This document shows positions 1 through 9,681 of a stretch of 64,000 bases of DNA, piece by piece. The notes beneath the pieces were generated by a model. It made no database searches and was not told the DNA's origin. It saw nothing but the letters and a program-made list of their open reading frames with translations. The translations under genes were made by a program, and so were the position numbers. Position 1 is the first letter of the stretch. The number at the start of each line of letters is the position of its first letter. The DNA is from Vagococcus fessus (GTDB lineage: Bacteria; Bacillota; Bacilli; Lactobacillales; Vagococcaceae): contig NZ_NGJY01000001.1 of assembly GCF_003987565.1 (NCBI RefSeq), positions 835,128 through 899,127 of the forward strand, in the 5' to 3' direction.

Positions 1-42
1 CTAATATGATAACATATTAGTATAAGTGTGACAATCTATTTT

Positions 43-1338
43 TTATTTTTTTGCTGTTTTTGTTTTAGGTTTAACTGTCTTAAATGCTTCAAACAATTCT
101 TTATTGTTATCTGTTCGGCGCAAGAAATTGAGTAGCTGATCCGTATACTCTAGCGAATCACCTTTCATATGGCGTCTCAAGTGCCACACTTCTTCTAATT
201 CAGATTCTGATAATAATAAATCCTCTTTACGGGTACCCGAACGTTTGACATCCACAGCTGGGAAAATACGTCGCTCTGCTAATTCACGAGATAAATGAAG
301 TTCCATATTACCAGTCCCTTTAAACTCTTCGTAAATTACATCATCCATGCGGCTACCAGTATCAACTAAAGCAGTTGCTAATATAGTTAAGCTACCGCCC
401 TCTTCAATATTACGAGCTGCACCGAAGAAACGTTTGGGTTTAAATAAAGCTGCAGGGTCAATCCCTCCACTCAATGTTCTACCACTTGGCGGAACGACTA
501 AATTATAGGCTCTAGCTAAACGGGTAATACTATCCATTAAAATAACAACATCGCGTTTATCTTCTACCAAACGCATTGCGCGCTCTAAAACTAATTCAGC
601 AACACGCGTATGATTTTGAGGTTGCAAATCAAATGTTGATGATACCACATCAGCTTTAACACTACGCTCGATATCTGTAACTTCTTCTGGTCGTTCGTCA
701 ATTAGTAAAACAATTAATTCCACTTCAGGATGATTTTCAGTGATACCATTGGCAATTTCTTTGATAATCGATGTTTTACCTGCTTTAGGTGGCGCTACAA
801 TAAGCCCACGTTGCCCAAAACCAACTGGCGCAAAACAATCAATCATTCGCGTACTTAAACGTCCTTTAGTAGTTTCCAATTTTAACTGCTTATCTGGATA
901 AAGAGCTGTTAGTGCTGGAAAATGTGGACGTTGTTTTGCTTCATCTGGATTTTTACCATTTACAGATTCCACATGCATTAAGCCATAGTAACGCTCAGAT
1001 TCTTTAGGTGGTCTAGCCTTACCTGCTACTTTATCTCCATTTCGAAGATCGAAACGGCGGATCTGAGAAGATGAGATGTAAATGTCTTCTTGGCTAGAAG
1101 AATAATTAATCGGTCTTAAAAAGCCATATCCCTCTTGAGATACGACATCTAAAACTCCTTCCATCATAAAGAACCCTTGCTTTTCAGCTTGGGCTCTAAT
1201 GACGGCTAAGGATAATTCTTTCTTATTCATTTGACTATAATAAGGAATCTTAAAGTCTTTAGCGTAAGTATACAATTCTTTTAGGGTCTTTGTTTCAAGT
1301 TCTCCCATTGTTAAATAATCTTTAGCACTTTTTATCAT
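43..1338 (-). CDS. rho: Transcription termination factor Rho
   Basis: This encodes the hexameric RNA-dependent ATPase that terminates transcription. At 431 residues it has the usual length. Visible are an N-terminal helical domain (about 1-50), a cold-shock-like RNA-binding domain (about 58-130), a Walker A motif (APPKAGKTS, about 182-190), a Walker B segment ([10 protein letters not shown]) and the Q/R-loop region. The start ATG has a GAGGA ribosome site embedded in the last codons of the upstream murA gene, only 3 bases away, so the two are translationally linked. No terminator is visible before the window edge; in Bacillus the next gene is rpmE. Confidence 0.98.
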   Translation of the reverse strand: MIKSAKDYLTMGELETKTLKELYTYAKDFKIPYYSQMNKKELSLAVIRAQAEKQGFFMMEGVLDVVSQEGYGFLRPINYSSSQEDIYISSSQIRRFDLRNGDKVAGKARPPKESERYYGLMHVESVNGKNPDEAKQRPHFPALTALYPDKQLKLETTKGRLSTRMIDCFAPVGFGQRGLIVAPPKAGKTSIIKEIANGITENHPEVELIVLLIDERPEEVTDIERSVKADVVSSTFDLQPQNHTRVAELVLERAMRLVEDKRDVVILMDSITRLARAYNLVVPPSGRTLSGGIDPAALFKPKRFFGAARNIEEGGSLTILATALVDTGSRMDDVIYEEFKGTGNMELHLSRELAERRIFPAVDVKRSGTRKEDLLLSESELEEVWHLRRHMKGDSLEYTDQLLNFLRRTDNNKELFEAFKTVKPKTKTAKK

Positions 1339-1341
1339 AGG

Positions 1342-2604
1342 TTAGTCCTCTTCAATCATTCGAATGTCGGCACCTAAAGTTGTTAATTTCTCAATAATTG
1401 AATCATATCCTCTTAAGATATGTTCTACATTTGTTACTTTTGTTTCGCCTTCAGCAAGAAGTCCTGCAGTAACTAAACATGCTCCAGCACGTAAATCACT
1501 AGCTGCAACTTCTGCACCTTGTAATTTATTCGGACCTTCAAGAATAATTAAGTTTCCTTCGACACGAGCATTAGCACCCATACGTGCTAATTCAGGAATA
1601 TGATTGACACGTTTTTGATAAATCGTATCAACTAATGTACTTTCACCTTTAGCTAATAACATAAGCGGCGTCAAAGGTTGTTGTAAATCAGTTGCAAACC
1701 CTGGATAAGGTTGCGTTTTAATGCTTGTACCTTTTAATTCTTTAACAGGATGAACAAAAATTGAATCTTCTCCAATTTCAAGTTCCACACCCATCTCTTC
1801 AAGTTTTGAAATAAAACTTTCAATATGCTCGTGAATAACATTTTTAACTAAAACACCTTCACCAGCTGCCGCTGCCATTGAGATGTAAGTTCCAGCTTCA
1901 ATACGGTCAGGAATAATAGTATGACGACAACCATGTAATTCTTTAACGCCATCTATTCTAATTTCATCCGTACCTGCACCGCGAATCTTAGCACCCATAT
2001 TATTTAATAATGTTGCTACATCAATAATTTCAGGTTCTTTCGCAGCATTCTCAATAATTGTACGTCCTTCAGCCTTAACAGCAGCTAACATAACATTGAT
2101 TGTTGCCCCAATAGAAACAACATCCATGAATATACGCGCGCCTTGAAGCCCTTCTTTAGTTGCGTCTAAGTAAGTCGCACCATGTTCAGTTTTAACATCT
2201 GCACCTAATGCTTCGAAACCTTTGATATGTAAATCAATTGGACGTGGTCCTAAGAAACAGCCTCCGGGAAGTCCTACAACGCCTTCACCGAATTTACCTA
2301 ACAATGCACCCATAAAGTAATATGACGCTCTTAAACTGCTGATTTTACCACTTGGCATTGGTACTGAAACCATACCTGTTGGATCAATTACCATTTGATT
2401 ATCTTTTAATGTTACTTTAACACCCATAATTTCAAGAATTTCTTTTAATGAATGGACATCACTAATATCTGGCATACCGTCTAATGTCACAGGAGAGTCT
2501 GCTAAAATAGCTGCAGGAATTAATGCCACCGCACTGTTTTTCGCTCCGTTGATTGTCACTTCACCTTTTAGAGGATTTCCCCCATTAATAACAAATTTTT
2601 TCAT
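1342..2604 (-). CDS. murA: UDP-N-acetylglucosamine 1-carboxyvinyltransferase (MurA/MurZ type)
   Basis: This enzyme performs the first committed step of peptidoglycan synthesis, transferring enolpyruvate from PEP to UDP-GlcNAc. The 420-residue protein is full length. The catalytic cysteine is C116 in [12 protein letters not shown] and the substrate lysine is K22 in NGAKN. Low-GC Gram-positives carry two paralogues; the position next to rho matches Bacillus murAB (murZ), so this is probably the second paralogue, an inference from synteny. An AAGGAATGTGAG ribosome site precedes the ATG. A short inverted repeat lies 20-34 bases upstream of the start. Confidence 0.95.
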   Translation of the reverse strand: MKKFVINGGNPLKGEVTINGAKNSAVALIPAAILADSPVTLDGMPDISDVHSLKEILEIMGVKVTLKDNQMVIDPTGMVSVPMPSGKISSLRASYYFMGALLGKFGEGVVGLPGGCFLGPRPIDLHIKGFEALGADVKTEHGATYLDATKEGLQGARIFMDVVSIGATINVMLAAVKAEGRTIIENAAKEPEIIDVATLLNNMGAKIRGAGTDEIRIDGVKELHGCRHTIIPDRIEAGTYISMAAAAGEGVLVKNVIHEHIESFISKLEEMGVELEIGEDSIFVHPVKELKGTSIKTQPYPGFATDLQQPLTPLMLLAKGESTLVDTIYQKRVNHIPELARMGANARVEGNLIILEGPNKLQGAEVAASDLRAGACLVTAGLLAEGETKVTNVEHILRGYDSIIEKLTTLGADIRMIEED

Positions 2605-2623
2605 ATTTTCTCACATTCCTTAA

Positions 2624-2638
2624 AACTGCTGAGCAGTT
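2624..2638. repeat. 15-base inverted repeat in the murA leader
   Basis: Seven-base arms (AACTGCT / AGCAGTT) surround a single G, just upstream of the murA ribosome site. There is no T-run on the minus strand, so it is not a terminator for this gene. It may be an operator or chance. The rest of the 193-base gap to the VOC gene is AT-rich and holds nothing else I recognise. Confidence 0.3.
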
Positions 2639-2797
2639 ATTTTTCATTAGTAATTTTTTTACTTCAATCTTACTCATTTTATCACATTTTTTGATTATAA
2701 AAAAGTACCTATTAATTATACCTAAAATCATCTATAAAACAACAACCTTGTGCAATTTCTTGTACTCTTTCAAAAAAAACGTTCATATAACAAGCAT

Positions 2798-3553
2798 TTA
2801 TCTGAGATAAAACCATAAATGAATCCCATTTGGATCATCAATTTGAAGTAAATCCCCTGCTCTACTTAAATAAAATTCTTGATTATTTTCTTTTAAATAA
2901 TTTGAAAGATGTGCTATAGATTGTTTATTAGGCATCTTAAATGCTAAATAATCTAATCCTAAAACATCATCTTCACTTGGCAAGCCTGAAAGCATCTCAA
3001 ATTGAAGTGCCCCAATTTTATTTTTACTAGGCTGATAGATACGTCTTTCTTTGTAAGTTTGGGTATAGAACCCTAATATTTTCTGGTAAAACACGTGACT
3101 TTTTTCTTCATCAACAACATCCAACTTAACTTTTCCGAGGATAGGACCACTACGTTCAAAATGAATCGCTTCTTCAAAACAAATCGATAAATGGTTTCCT
3201 TCTGGATCGACTACATTTATCCTTAGACCTTGAGCTTCTTTTAAATACTCATAATTGTAATTTGCGTTTCTAAAATTAGTTTCAACTTTATCAAAAGATT
3301 CTCGTGTTGGAAAATACAATGAGTAACCAAGTAACCCATTACGATTGTCTGTTGTTTTATAGCTATCTGGATCTTCATATAACGAGAAAATGGTGTCATT
3401 ATTAGCTTTAGTTCCTACATAAGCAATCCCATTCTCTTCAATTAAAACATCTAAATTCAATAGTTCTTTATAAAAAAACAATTCCTTATCAATATCTTTA
3501 ACTTTCAGAGCAATGACGTCTAATACAGGGGCTAATAATCGGCCAGTCAACAT
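2798..3553 (-). CDS. Two-domain VOC (glyoxalase/dioxygenase superfamily) protein
   Basis: The 251-residue protein has two vicinal-oxygen-chelate modules. The first covers about 9-125, starting LAPVLDVIALKVKDIDKELFFY and ending at VDPEGNHLSICFE. The second covers about 136-251, ending at IDDPNGIHLWFY. The paired domains and the DPEGNHL/DPNGIHL motifs resemble CatE-like ring-cleavage dioxygenases and glyoxalases, which bind a divalent metal through His/Glu. The true substrate cannot be told. It is slightly shorter than typical CatE. It appears monocistronic, lying between the terminator of the ABC operon and murA. Confidence 0.8.
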   Translation of the reverse strand: MLTGRLLAPVLDVIALKVKDIDKELFFYKELLNLDVLIEENGIAYVGTKANNDTIFSLYEDPDSYKTTDNRNGLLGYSLYFPTRESFDKVETNFRNANYNYEYLKEAQGLRINVVDPEGNHLSICFEEAIHFERSGPILGKVKLDVVDEEKSHVFYQKILGFYTQTYKERRIYQPSKNKIGALQFEMLSGLPSEDDVLGLDYLAFKMPNKQSIAHLSNYLKENNQEFYLSRAGDLLQIDDPNGIHLWFYLR

Positions 3554-3632
3554 GTTTTTTTCGCTACCTTTCTAGAAAATATTTAACAAATGTTATCCTA
3601 TCATTTTTTCTATAAAATTAACAGTAATACGC

Positions 3633-3674
3633 AAAAAAAAAAAGGGTCTCTTTTAAAAAGAAACCCCTTTTTTT
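3633..3674 (-). terminator. Terminator of the ABC exporter operon
   Basis: Read on the minus strand, GGGTTTCTTTT pairs with AAAAGAGACCC (one wobble), followed by a long T-run. It lies directly after the stop of the second ABC subunit. Confidence 0.85.
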
Positions 3675-5523
3675 ACATCTCAACTGTATCAGAAAACTGA
3701 CTGTTATATAAATCTGCATAAAAACCATCTTTAGCCATTAAGACATCATGATTTCCAGTTTCCATAATAGAGCCTTGATTCATCACAATAATATTATCTG
3801 CATCTCTGATCGTAGATAATCTGTGTGCCACCACGAAACTTGTTCTACCTTTTAACAAACGGTTCATCGCTTGTTGGATTAAAACTTCAGTACGAGTATC
3901 CACACTTGATGTTGCTTCATCTAATATCAAGATTTCAGGATTAGCAAGGAAGGCACGTGCAATAGTAATCAATTGACGTTGCCCTTGAGAAATATTACTT
4001 GCATCCTCATTTAACACTGTATCGTATCCTTCTGGTAAACGACGAACAAATTCATCAGCATGAGCTGCTTTGGCTGCTTCATAGACTTGTTCTTCTGTCG
4101 CATTAGGATTGCCATACTGAATATTGTCATAAATAGAACCTGTGAATAACCAACTGTCTTGTAAGACGATAGAGAAACGAGCACGTAACTCTTCACGTGT
4201 CATATCACGAACATCTTGACCATCTAATTTAATTGAACCACCACTAACATCGTAAAAACGTTCTAGTAAGTTAATAAGAGTTGTTTTACCCGCACCCGTA
4301 GGCCCAACGATGGCAATCATTTCCCCCTCATCTACTTCTAAATCAAATCCTGTCATTAATAATTCTGACTCATCGTATCCAAACTGGACATCATCAAAAA
4401 TAACTTTTTTAGATGTTTCGACTACAGGATACTCTGATTTTTCATCAGACATTTCTTGTTCATCTAGAACTTCAAACACACGTTCCGCAGAAGCAATTGT
4501 TGATTGAATTGTATTCATCAAGTTCGCAATCTGTGTTAAAGGTTGTGAGAATTGATTTGTATATTGTAAGAATGCCTGAACATCCCCTAAATCCATGTTC
4601 CCATTTGCCACTTTAATCCCACCAAGTACCGCCACTAAGACATACCCGATATTTTTAATGAAATTCATTAATGGCATAATCATAGCAGAAATAAATTGTG
4701 CTTTACGTCCAGCTTCATATAATTTTTCATTTTGTTCCTCAAATACTTCGATAGCTTGAGACTCGTAATTAAAGCTCTTAATTACATTATGTCCACCATA
4801 AGTTTCTTCTGTTTGATTATTTAGTAACCCCAAACTCTTTTGTTGTTGGCTAAAGTGTTTTTGTGATTTAGGTGCTACCACCATAACAACAATCAAACTC
4901 AAAGGAACAGTTGCTAAAGCAACTAGTGTTAATTGCCAGCTGATTGATAACATCATCGCTAGGACACCCACGACTGTCACAGTACTCGTCACAAGTTGTG
5001 TCAAACTTTGTTGTAACGTACTCGAAATATTATCCATATCGTTAATCGCACGAGACATGATATCTCCATTTGAATGCGTGTCATAGTAATGAATAGGTAC
5101 CTTGTTCATTTTTACTTTTAACTCTTGACGCATTTGATACACTGTACGCTGAGAAACACGGGTCATGATAAATTGTTGTGTAAAATTAAAGACTGCTGAG
5201 ATGGCGTACATCCCAATAACAATGAGTAAAATTTGACCAACTTTATCAAAATCAATCGGAAACTTCTCTAAAGGTGTCCCCGCCTTGGCTTGGGCAACTC
5301 CTTTCATGATTCCGTTATAAATTTCAGTCGTTGCCTTACCTAATACCTTAGGTGTACTAATCTGAAAGATAGTTGCTGCGATTGCAAGTACAAATACTAA
5401 TAAAATCGCATACGCACGTTTGGACATGTATCTAAGTAAACGTTTAGTTGTTCCCCAGAAATTCTTCGCCTTTTCAGGTTTTGTTCCTAAAGCTGCTCCT
5501 GGTCCGCCACGTCTTCCGCTCAT
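3673..5523 (-). CDS. Heterodimeric ABC exporter subunit with canonical Walker B
   Basis: A 616-residue half-transporter: a Gly/Arg-rich N-terminal tail, a six-helix exporter membrane domain (about 35-345) and a nucleotide-binding domain (about 370-600). The Walker A motif is GPTGAGKTT. Walker B is ILILDEATSS with the catalytic Glu present. The signature is ISQGQ rather than LSGGQ. With its neighbour it forms a pair of the EfrAB/EfrCD/BmrCD type (multidrug export), an assignment from family and context. The start ATGA overlaps the stop of the upstream subunit by 4 bases, as expected for stoichiometric partners. Confidence 0.93.
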   Translation of the reverse strand: MSGRRGGPGAALGTKPEKAKNFWGTTKRLLRYMSKRAYAILLVFVLAIAATIFQISTPKVLGKATTEIYNGIMKGVAQAKAGTPLEKFPIDFDKVGQILLIVIGMYAISAVFNFTQQFIMTRVSQRTVYQMRQELKVKMNKVPIHYYDTHSNGDIMSRAINDMDNISSTLQQSLTQLVTSTVTVVGVLAMMLSISWQLTLVALATVPLSLIVVMVVAPKSQKHFSQQQKSLGLLNNQTEETYGGHNVIKSFNYESQAIEVFEEQNEKLYEAGRKAQFISAMIMPLMNFIKNIGYVLVAVLGGIKVANGNMDLGDVQAFLQYTNQFSQPLTQIANLMNTIQSTIASAERVFEVLDEQEMSDEKSEYPVVETSKKVIFDDVQFGYDESELLMTGFDLEVDEGEMIAIVGPTGAGKTTLINLLERFYDVSGGSIKLDGQDVRDMTREELRARFSIVLQDSWLFTGSIYDNIQYGNPNATEEQVYEAAKAAHADEFVRRLPEGYDTVLNEDASNISQGQRQLITIARAFLANPEILILDEATSSVDTRTEVLIQQAMNRLLKGRTSFVVAHRLSTIRDADNIIVMNQGSIMETGNHDVLMAKDGFYADLYNSQFSDTVEM

Positions 5524-7247
5524 GCAATCTCCTCCTCTCTCATTTGAGAACTAATAATTTCTTGGTAAGTTTCACATGTTTCTTTTAATTCATCATGTGT
5601 TCCTTGTCCCACGATTTTTCCTTCATCAATAACTAATATTAAATCAGCATCGATAACCGTACTAATACGTTGGGCTACAATGACAACAATTTCTTCTTTA
5701 ATATCTTTTTTAAGTGCTTCGCGTAACTTAGCATCTGTTTTAAAATCTAACGCTGAGAATGAATCATCGAAAACAAAGACATCTGCCTCTTTAACCAAAG
5801 CTCTGGCAATACACAGACGTTGACGTTGTCCACCAGAGAAGTTGCCTCCCCCTTGTTCAACATGACTGTCTAGACCCTCTTCTAATTCAGAAACAAATGA
5901 TTTAGCTTGAGCAATTTCTAATGCATGCCACAATTCTTCATCTGTTGCATTTTCTTTTCCGTACTGTAAATTTTCTCTAATAGTTCCTGTAAATAACATT
6001 GCTTTTTGTGGAACAAATCCAATATGATCAACTAATTCTTCTTTATCCACAGTGTTGACAGGAACACCATTTAATTTAATTTCCCCCGATTCAATGTCAA
6101 AGAAACGTGGAATCAAATTAACTAAAGTAGTTTTACCAGAGCCTGTTCCACCAATAATCGCTAATGTTTCGCCACCTTTAAGTGAGAAATTAACATCTTT
6201 AAGAGCTAAGTTTTCAGCTCCTTTATAACGATAATCCACATGATCAAATTCTAATGAAACTGTTTCTTGATCAGTAGATAACGCTGTTGGTGTTTTGGGT
6301 TGTTCTAAATCATCTTCTAAATCTAAGACTTCATTGATACGAACGGCTGATGCTTGCGCACGAGGTACCATAATGAAAATCATAGATAACATTAAGAAAC
6401 TGATTAAAATTTGTGTTGCATAGGTCATAAAGGCAATCATATGCCCTACTTCCATTTTCATATCTGCAATTAAATGACTACCTTGCCATACAATTAAAAT
6501 AGTCGTACCACTCATAATAACTGTAACAATCGGGATCATCATAGCCATAATTGTATTGACTTTAATCGCTGTTGAAACAAAATCGTGATTGGCTTCATCA
6601 AAACGATCCGCTTCATAATCCGCACGATTAAAAGCACGAATAACACGAACACCTGTCAAACCTTCACGGAAAACTAAATTAAGTCTATCTGTTTTCTTTT
6701 GCATACTCTTAAATAGAGGAACCGCAAAATACATCACTATCCCAATAAAGACAATTAAAATTGGAATCGTGATTAAAAAGACTCTTGTTAACTCCGCATT
6801 TTTTTGATACGCTAAGAAACTTGCACCTATTAATGTAATCGGAGCATTAATCATTAGACGTAAAAACATTTGAGCAACCATCTGAATTTGATTCACGTCA
6901 TTTGTTGTACGTGTAATCAAAGATGCCGTCCCAAATTTATCCATTTGATTATGTGAGGCATAACTCACTTTTGAAAAAATCTCAGAGCGAAGTTGTTTCC
7001 CTAACTTTTGCGCTTCTTTTGTTGCAAAATAAGTATTTCCAATCGCCGCTAATATACTAATGAAAGAAAAACCAATCATTACGCCACCAACAGACCAGAT
7101 ATAAGGAATATCGCCTTGAGCGACTCCTTTATCAATAATATTTGACGTTAGTGTCGGCAAGTATAAATCACTCATTACCTGAACTAACATAAAGCCCAAA
7201 GCTACAAATACCGACACTAAGGACATACGTTTAACTATTTTTAACAT
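5520..7247 (-). CDS. Heterodimeric ABC exporter subunit with degenerate ATP site
   Basis: A 575-residue half-transporter with a six-helix membrane domain (about 15-300) and a nucleotide-binding domain. Walker A is GGTGSGKTT and the signature FSGGQ is good, but Walker B reads VFVFDDSFSALD, so the catalytic Glu is replaced by Asp. Together with the ISQGQ signature of the partner this makes one degenerate and one consensus ATP site, the hallmark of asymmetric exporters such as EfrCD and TM287/288. The start overlaps the stop of the TetR gene by 7 bases; the three genes form one operon. Confidence 0.93.
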   Translation of the reverse strand: MLKIVKRMSLVSVFVALGFMLVQVMSDLYLPTLTSNIIDKGVAQGDIPYIWSVGGVMIGFSFISILAAIGNTYFATKEAQKLGKQLRSEIFSKVSYASHNQMDKFGTASLITRTTNDVNQIQMVAQMFLRLMINAPITLIGASFLAYQKNAELTRVFLITIPILIVFIGIVMYFAVPLFKSMQKKTDRLNLVFREGLTGVRVIRAFNRADYEADRFDEANHDFVSTAIKVNTIMAMMIPIVTVIMSGTTILIVWQGSHLIADMKMEVGHMIAFMTYATQILISFLMLSMIFIMVPRAQASAVRINEVLDLEDDLEQPKTPTALSTDQETVSLEFDHVDYRYKGAENLALKDVNFSLKGGETLAIIGGTGSGKTTLVNLIPRFFDIESGEIKLNGVPVNTVDKEELVDHIGFVPQKAMLFTGTIRENLQYGKENATDEELWHALEIAQAKSFVSELEEGLDSHVEQGGGNFSGGQRQRLCIARALVKEADVFVFDDSFSALDFKTDAKLREALKKDIKEEIVVIVAQRISTVIDADLILVIDEGKIVGQGTHDELKETCETYQEIISSQMREEEIA

Positions 7248-7927
7248 TCATCTTCACCTACCTCATTTTTATACACACCATATTGCAACCAACCCAATTT
7301 CGTTGCAAACTCTTCTTTAATCTCACTAACATTCACTTTTTCACCACGAATTTCTTGCTTATATGCATGGTTAATAGATGTAAACATCATGCCTGTCACT
7401 AGTTTCACTAGCATAATCAATTCCTTATCACTTGAAAATTTCAACTGACTTGTATCGATAACATCCATCATCGTTTCAATCTTCTCTTTATGCTCACATT
7501 TCCGTTGTTCTTTAAGTTTCGCATAATGAGCTTCTTGAGAAATCTCCGGCGAGACACGTGCTGTTCCTTTAAAATCTAAATACATAAATAGATTTTTATA
7601 AAATGCAGAATTTGGACCATACAACGCTTCTTCAAACCAACGATTAAAATAAACAACCGCTGCTTCAAATAAATTCCCATCAGATTGTTTTAACAAACTC
7701 TCAAAATCGCTTTTACTCGATAGACGTAATGTATCAAAATAATAGTAATACAAATCGTCTTTATCTTCGAAATACTGATAAAAACTGCCACGAGATATCC
7801 CTGCTAGTTTTACAATCTTAGCAATAGAGGCGTCTTGTAATGGGACTCTTGAAAATTCTTTTTGAGCCGCATCCATCAAGCGCTCTTGCTTTTCTGACGG
7901 TAAATTAAAAAAAGTTTCCTTAGGCAT
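7241..7927 (-). CDS. TetR/AcrR-family regulator of the ABC exporter operon
   Basis: The N-terminal helix-turn-helix (about 5-55, with SRGSFYQYFEDKDDLYYYYF) is typical of TetR regulators, and the C-terminal ligand domain is all-helical. The chosen start is the ATG at 7927 (MPKETFF), because a perfect GGAGG lies 7 bases upstream; an in-frame ATG 24 bases earlier lacks this spacing. The protein is then 228 residues. It is first in the exporter operon, and three palindromes around its promoter make self-repression very likely. The inducer is unknown. Confidence 0.9.
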   Translation of the reverse strand: MPKETFFNLPSEKQERLMDAAQKEFSRVPLQDASIAKIVKLAGISRGSFYQYFEDKDDLYYYYFDTLRLSSKSDFESLLKQSDGNLFEAAVVYFNRWFEEALYGPNSAFYKNLFMYLDFKGTARVSPEISQEAHYAKLKEQRKCEHKEKIETMMDVIDTSQLKFSSDKELIMLVKLVTGMMFTSINHAYKQEIRGEKVNVSEIKEEFATKLGWLQYGVYKNEVGEDEC

Positions 7928-7953
7928 TCTGTTTCCTCCATTCTCCTCCAAAA

Positions 7954-8012
7954 ATATGACAACCTGTCATATGACACTATGTCATTATATATGACAACCT
8001 GTCATATTGCAA
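7954..8012 (-). promoter_or_regulatory. TetR-operon promoter with three TGACA-N3-TGTCA operators
   Basis: On the minus strand TTGCAA (8007-8012) and TATAAT (7984-7989) are 17 bases apart. Operator 1 (7954-7972) and operator 3 (7989-8007) are identical: ATATGACA, three bases, TGTCATAT. Operator 2 (7971-7985) has the core ATGACA-N3-TGTCAT. Operator 3 fills the promoter spacer exactly, operator 2 covers the -10 box, and operator 1 covers the transcript start. This is read directly from sequence; binding by the adjacent TetR protein is inferred. Confidence 0.85.
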
Positions 8013-8013
8013 C

Positions 8014-8046
8014 AAAAAAAGAAGCAGCTATTAGCTACTTCTTTTA
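8014..8046 (-). terminator. Terminator of the first YjeM-like permease gene
   Basis: On the minus strand AAGAAGTAGC pairs with GCTGCTTCTT around a short loop, followed by a run of T. It separates the permease gene from the TetR promoter. Confidence 0.85.
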
Positions 8047-8053
8047 AAACTTA

Positions 8054-9484
8054 TTATTTTTTAGCTTGTTCACGACGTGCAATTGCTGGCATAATCATAC
8101 CTAATGCAATTAAAACGATTGGTGTCGCAATATTTAAAGCTAATTGGAAAATATATTCTGTTTGATGTGTAGCGTAATCTACTTTTGGTACCATACCAAA
8201 GATACATGCTAACGCAGTGAATAAGAATAACCACCATCCAACAATATAACCAACTTTTGGATTTTTAATAAATTTATAGTCTGATTCGAATTCAGTATGC
8301 TTTTTATTAATCCAGATAAAGGCCAAGAAGACCCACATATAGCGCATAGGCATTACAACTGAATTTAAGTTTGTTAACCATTTGAATAATTCATTCATGT
8401 TACCGATACCTAATGAAGGTAACACGATTAATATTGTTACTAAGATACCAGTGAAGATGTAACCATTAACTGGTGTTCCTTTTTTGTTAACTTTAGATAA
8501 TTTAGATGGGATGTAATTAGGATCTGCATCTGAAAGTAAAATCTTAAGTGGCGCATCAATAGAGAATGCTAATGCAGAAATTTGTGCTAATGAATTAGCT
8601 ACTGCATATAAAATAACAAATAATGGTCCTACATTATAAAAGTTACCTAAACGTTGGAACGCTTCATAGGCTCCATTTACCATTAAATCTTCTGGAATAT
8701 TGTTGGCATCAAAAATCATACCCATTGCAACTGAACCTAATAACGCACAGACTGCAACCATACCCGCTAAAATTAACATTCCTTTAGGGAACTCTTTAGA
8801 TGGGTTTTTAGTATTGTTTACATAAGGTGAGATTTTTTCACATCCACCTACGGCAAATACTAACATAGAAACTGTTGTTAAATATGAGAAATCAAACTTA
8901 GGAATATAAGTTGAAAGTTTGCCCATATTTGGTGTAGCAATTTCTGAACCTGTTAAAGCAGGAGCTGAAACAGCTAATAAAATAAATAGTAATGACATTA
9001 CGAACATTGCTGTCCCCGCCATATTACCAATCATTTTAAGTGTTGTTAAACCTTTTGAAGCAATCCATAAGAATACTAAGAAAATAGCTAAACAGATAAG
9101 TGATACTAGTTTCGCATCTACAGTATTAACAAAATCTCCATTACCTTTAAATAACCAGCTTAACGCTACTAAAATACCTTGTGGTTTTTGAGCTAGGTAC
9201 GGAATATGTACAACCCAATATGTCCAAGCCGCATAATATGCGAGTCTAGTTGTTGATGTTTCTTTAATCCAAGATGAAACACCCCCAGCTGATTCTTTAA
9301 AAGTTGAACCTAATTGCCCTACACTTAATGCATAAGGAACAAAATATAATGCCATGATCAAAATCCAAGATACTACTACCGTTAACCCTTGTTGAGCGAA
9401 GTTATTCACAACGTTACCTAGACCCCATACAGCTACAAAGGCCATTAAGGCGATGTTATACCAACGCAATTGCTTTTCGTTCAT
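8054..9484 (-). CDS. APC-superfamily amino acid permease, YjeM-like (copy 1)
   Basis: A 476-residue polytopic membrane protein with about 12 hydrophobic helices. The N-terminal region contains VWGLGNVVNNF in helix 1, resembling the glutamate/GABA antiporter branch annotated as YjeM. A near-identical paralogue lies at 14715-16148, on the other side of the DgaE/DgaF-like operon. The setting suggests import of the amino- or acylated acid that the operon degrades, but that is inference. The gene is preceded by AAGGAG and followed by its own terminator. Confidence 0.88.
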   Translation of the reverse strand: MNEKQLRWYNIALMAFVAVWGLGNVVNNFAQQGLTVVVSWILIMALYFVPYALSVGQLGSTFKESAGGVSSWIKETSTTRLAYYAAWTYWVVHIPYLAQKPQGILVALSWLFKGNGDFVNTVDAKLVSLICLAIFLVFLWIASKGLTTLKMIGNMAGTAMFVMSLLFILLAVSAPALTGSEIATPNMGKLSTYIPKFDFSYLTTVSMLVFAVGGCEKISPYVNNTKNPSKEFPKGMLILAGMVAVCALLGSVAMGMIFDANNIPEDLMVNGAYEAFQRLGNFYNVGPLFVILYAVANSLAQISALAFSIDAPLKILLSDADPNYIPSKLSKVNKKGTPVNGYIFTGILVTILIVLPSLGIGNMNELFKWLTNLNSVVMPMRYMWVFLAFIWINKKHTEFESDYKFIKNPKVGYIVGWWLFLFTALACIFGMVPKVDYATHQTEYIFQLALNIATPIVLIALGMIMPAIARREQAKK

Positions 9485-9612
9485 CGTTTACTCTCCTTAT
9501 CAAGTTTTAGTTAATAAATCCTCCTTAAGTTTAATCGCTTGTTCTTTTATAAGCAATATGGAATCTGTCATTATCATTAAAATTTAATTAATAAATAACA
9601 CTAAAATACAGA

Positions 9613-9662
9613 CAAAAAAATAACGCACTAACAAAGTAAGCGATTACCTTGTTGATACGTTA
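9613..9662 (-). terminator. Terminator of the sugar-acid catabolic operon
   Basis: On the minus strand an 18-base stem with a few mismatches (AACG...AACAAGGTAA with TTACTTTGTT...CGTT, loop TCGC) is followed by ATTTTTTT. It lies just after the kinase gene. Confidence 0.8.
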
Positions 9663-9681
9663 AGTTTTATGATTATTAGTA

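Noticed and set aside
9485..9612. Possible leader peptide or riboswitch upstream of permease copy 1
   Set aside because: A second Shine-Dalgarno-like AAGGAGG is present, but it is followed by no useful start codon, and I see no conserved riboswitch structure.
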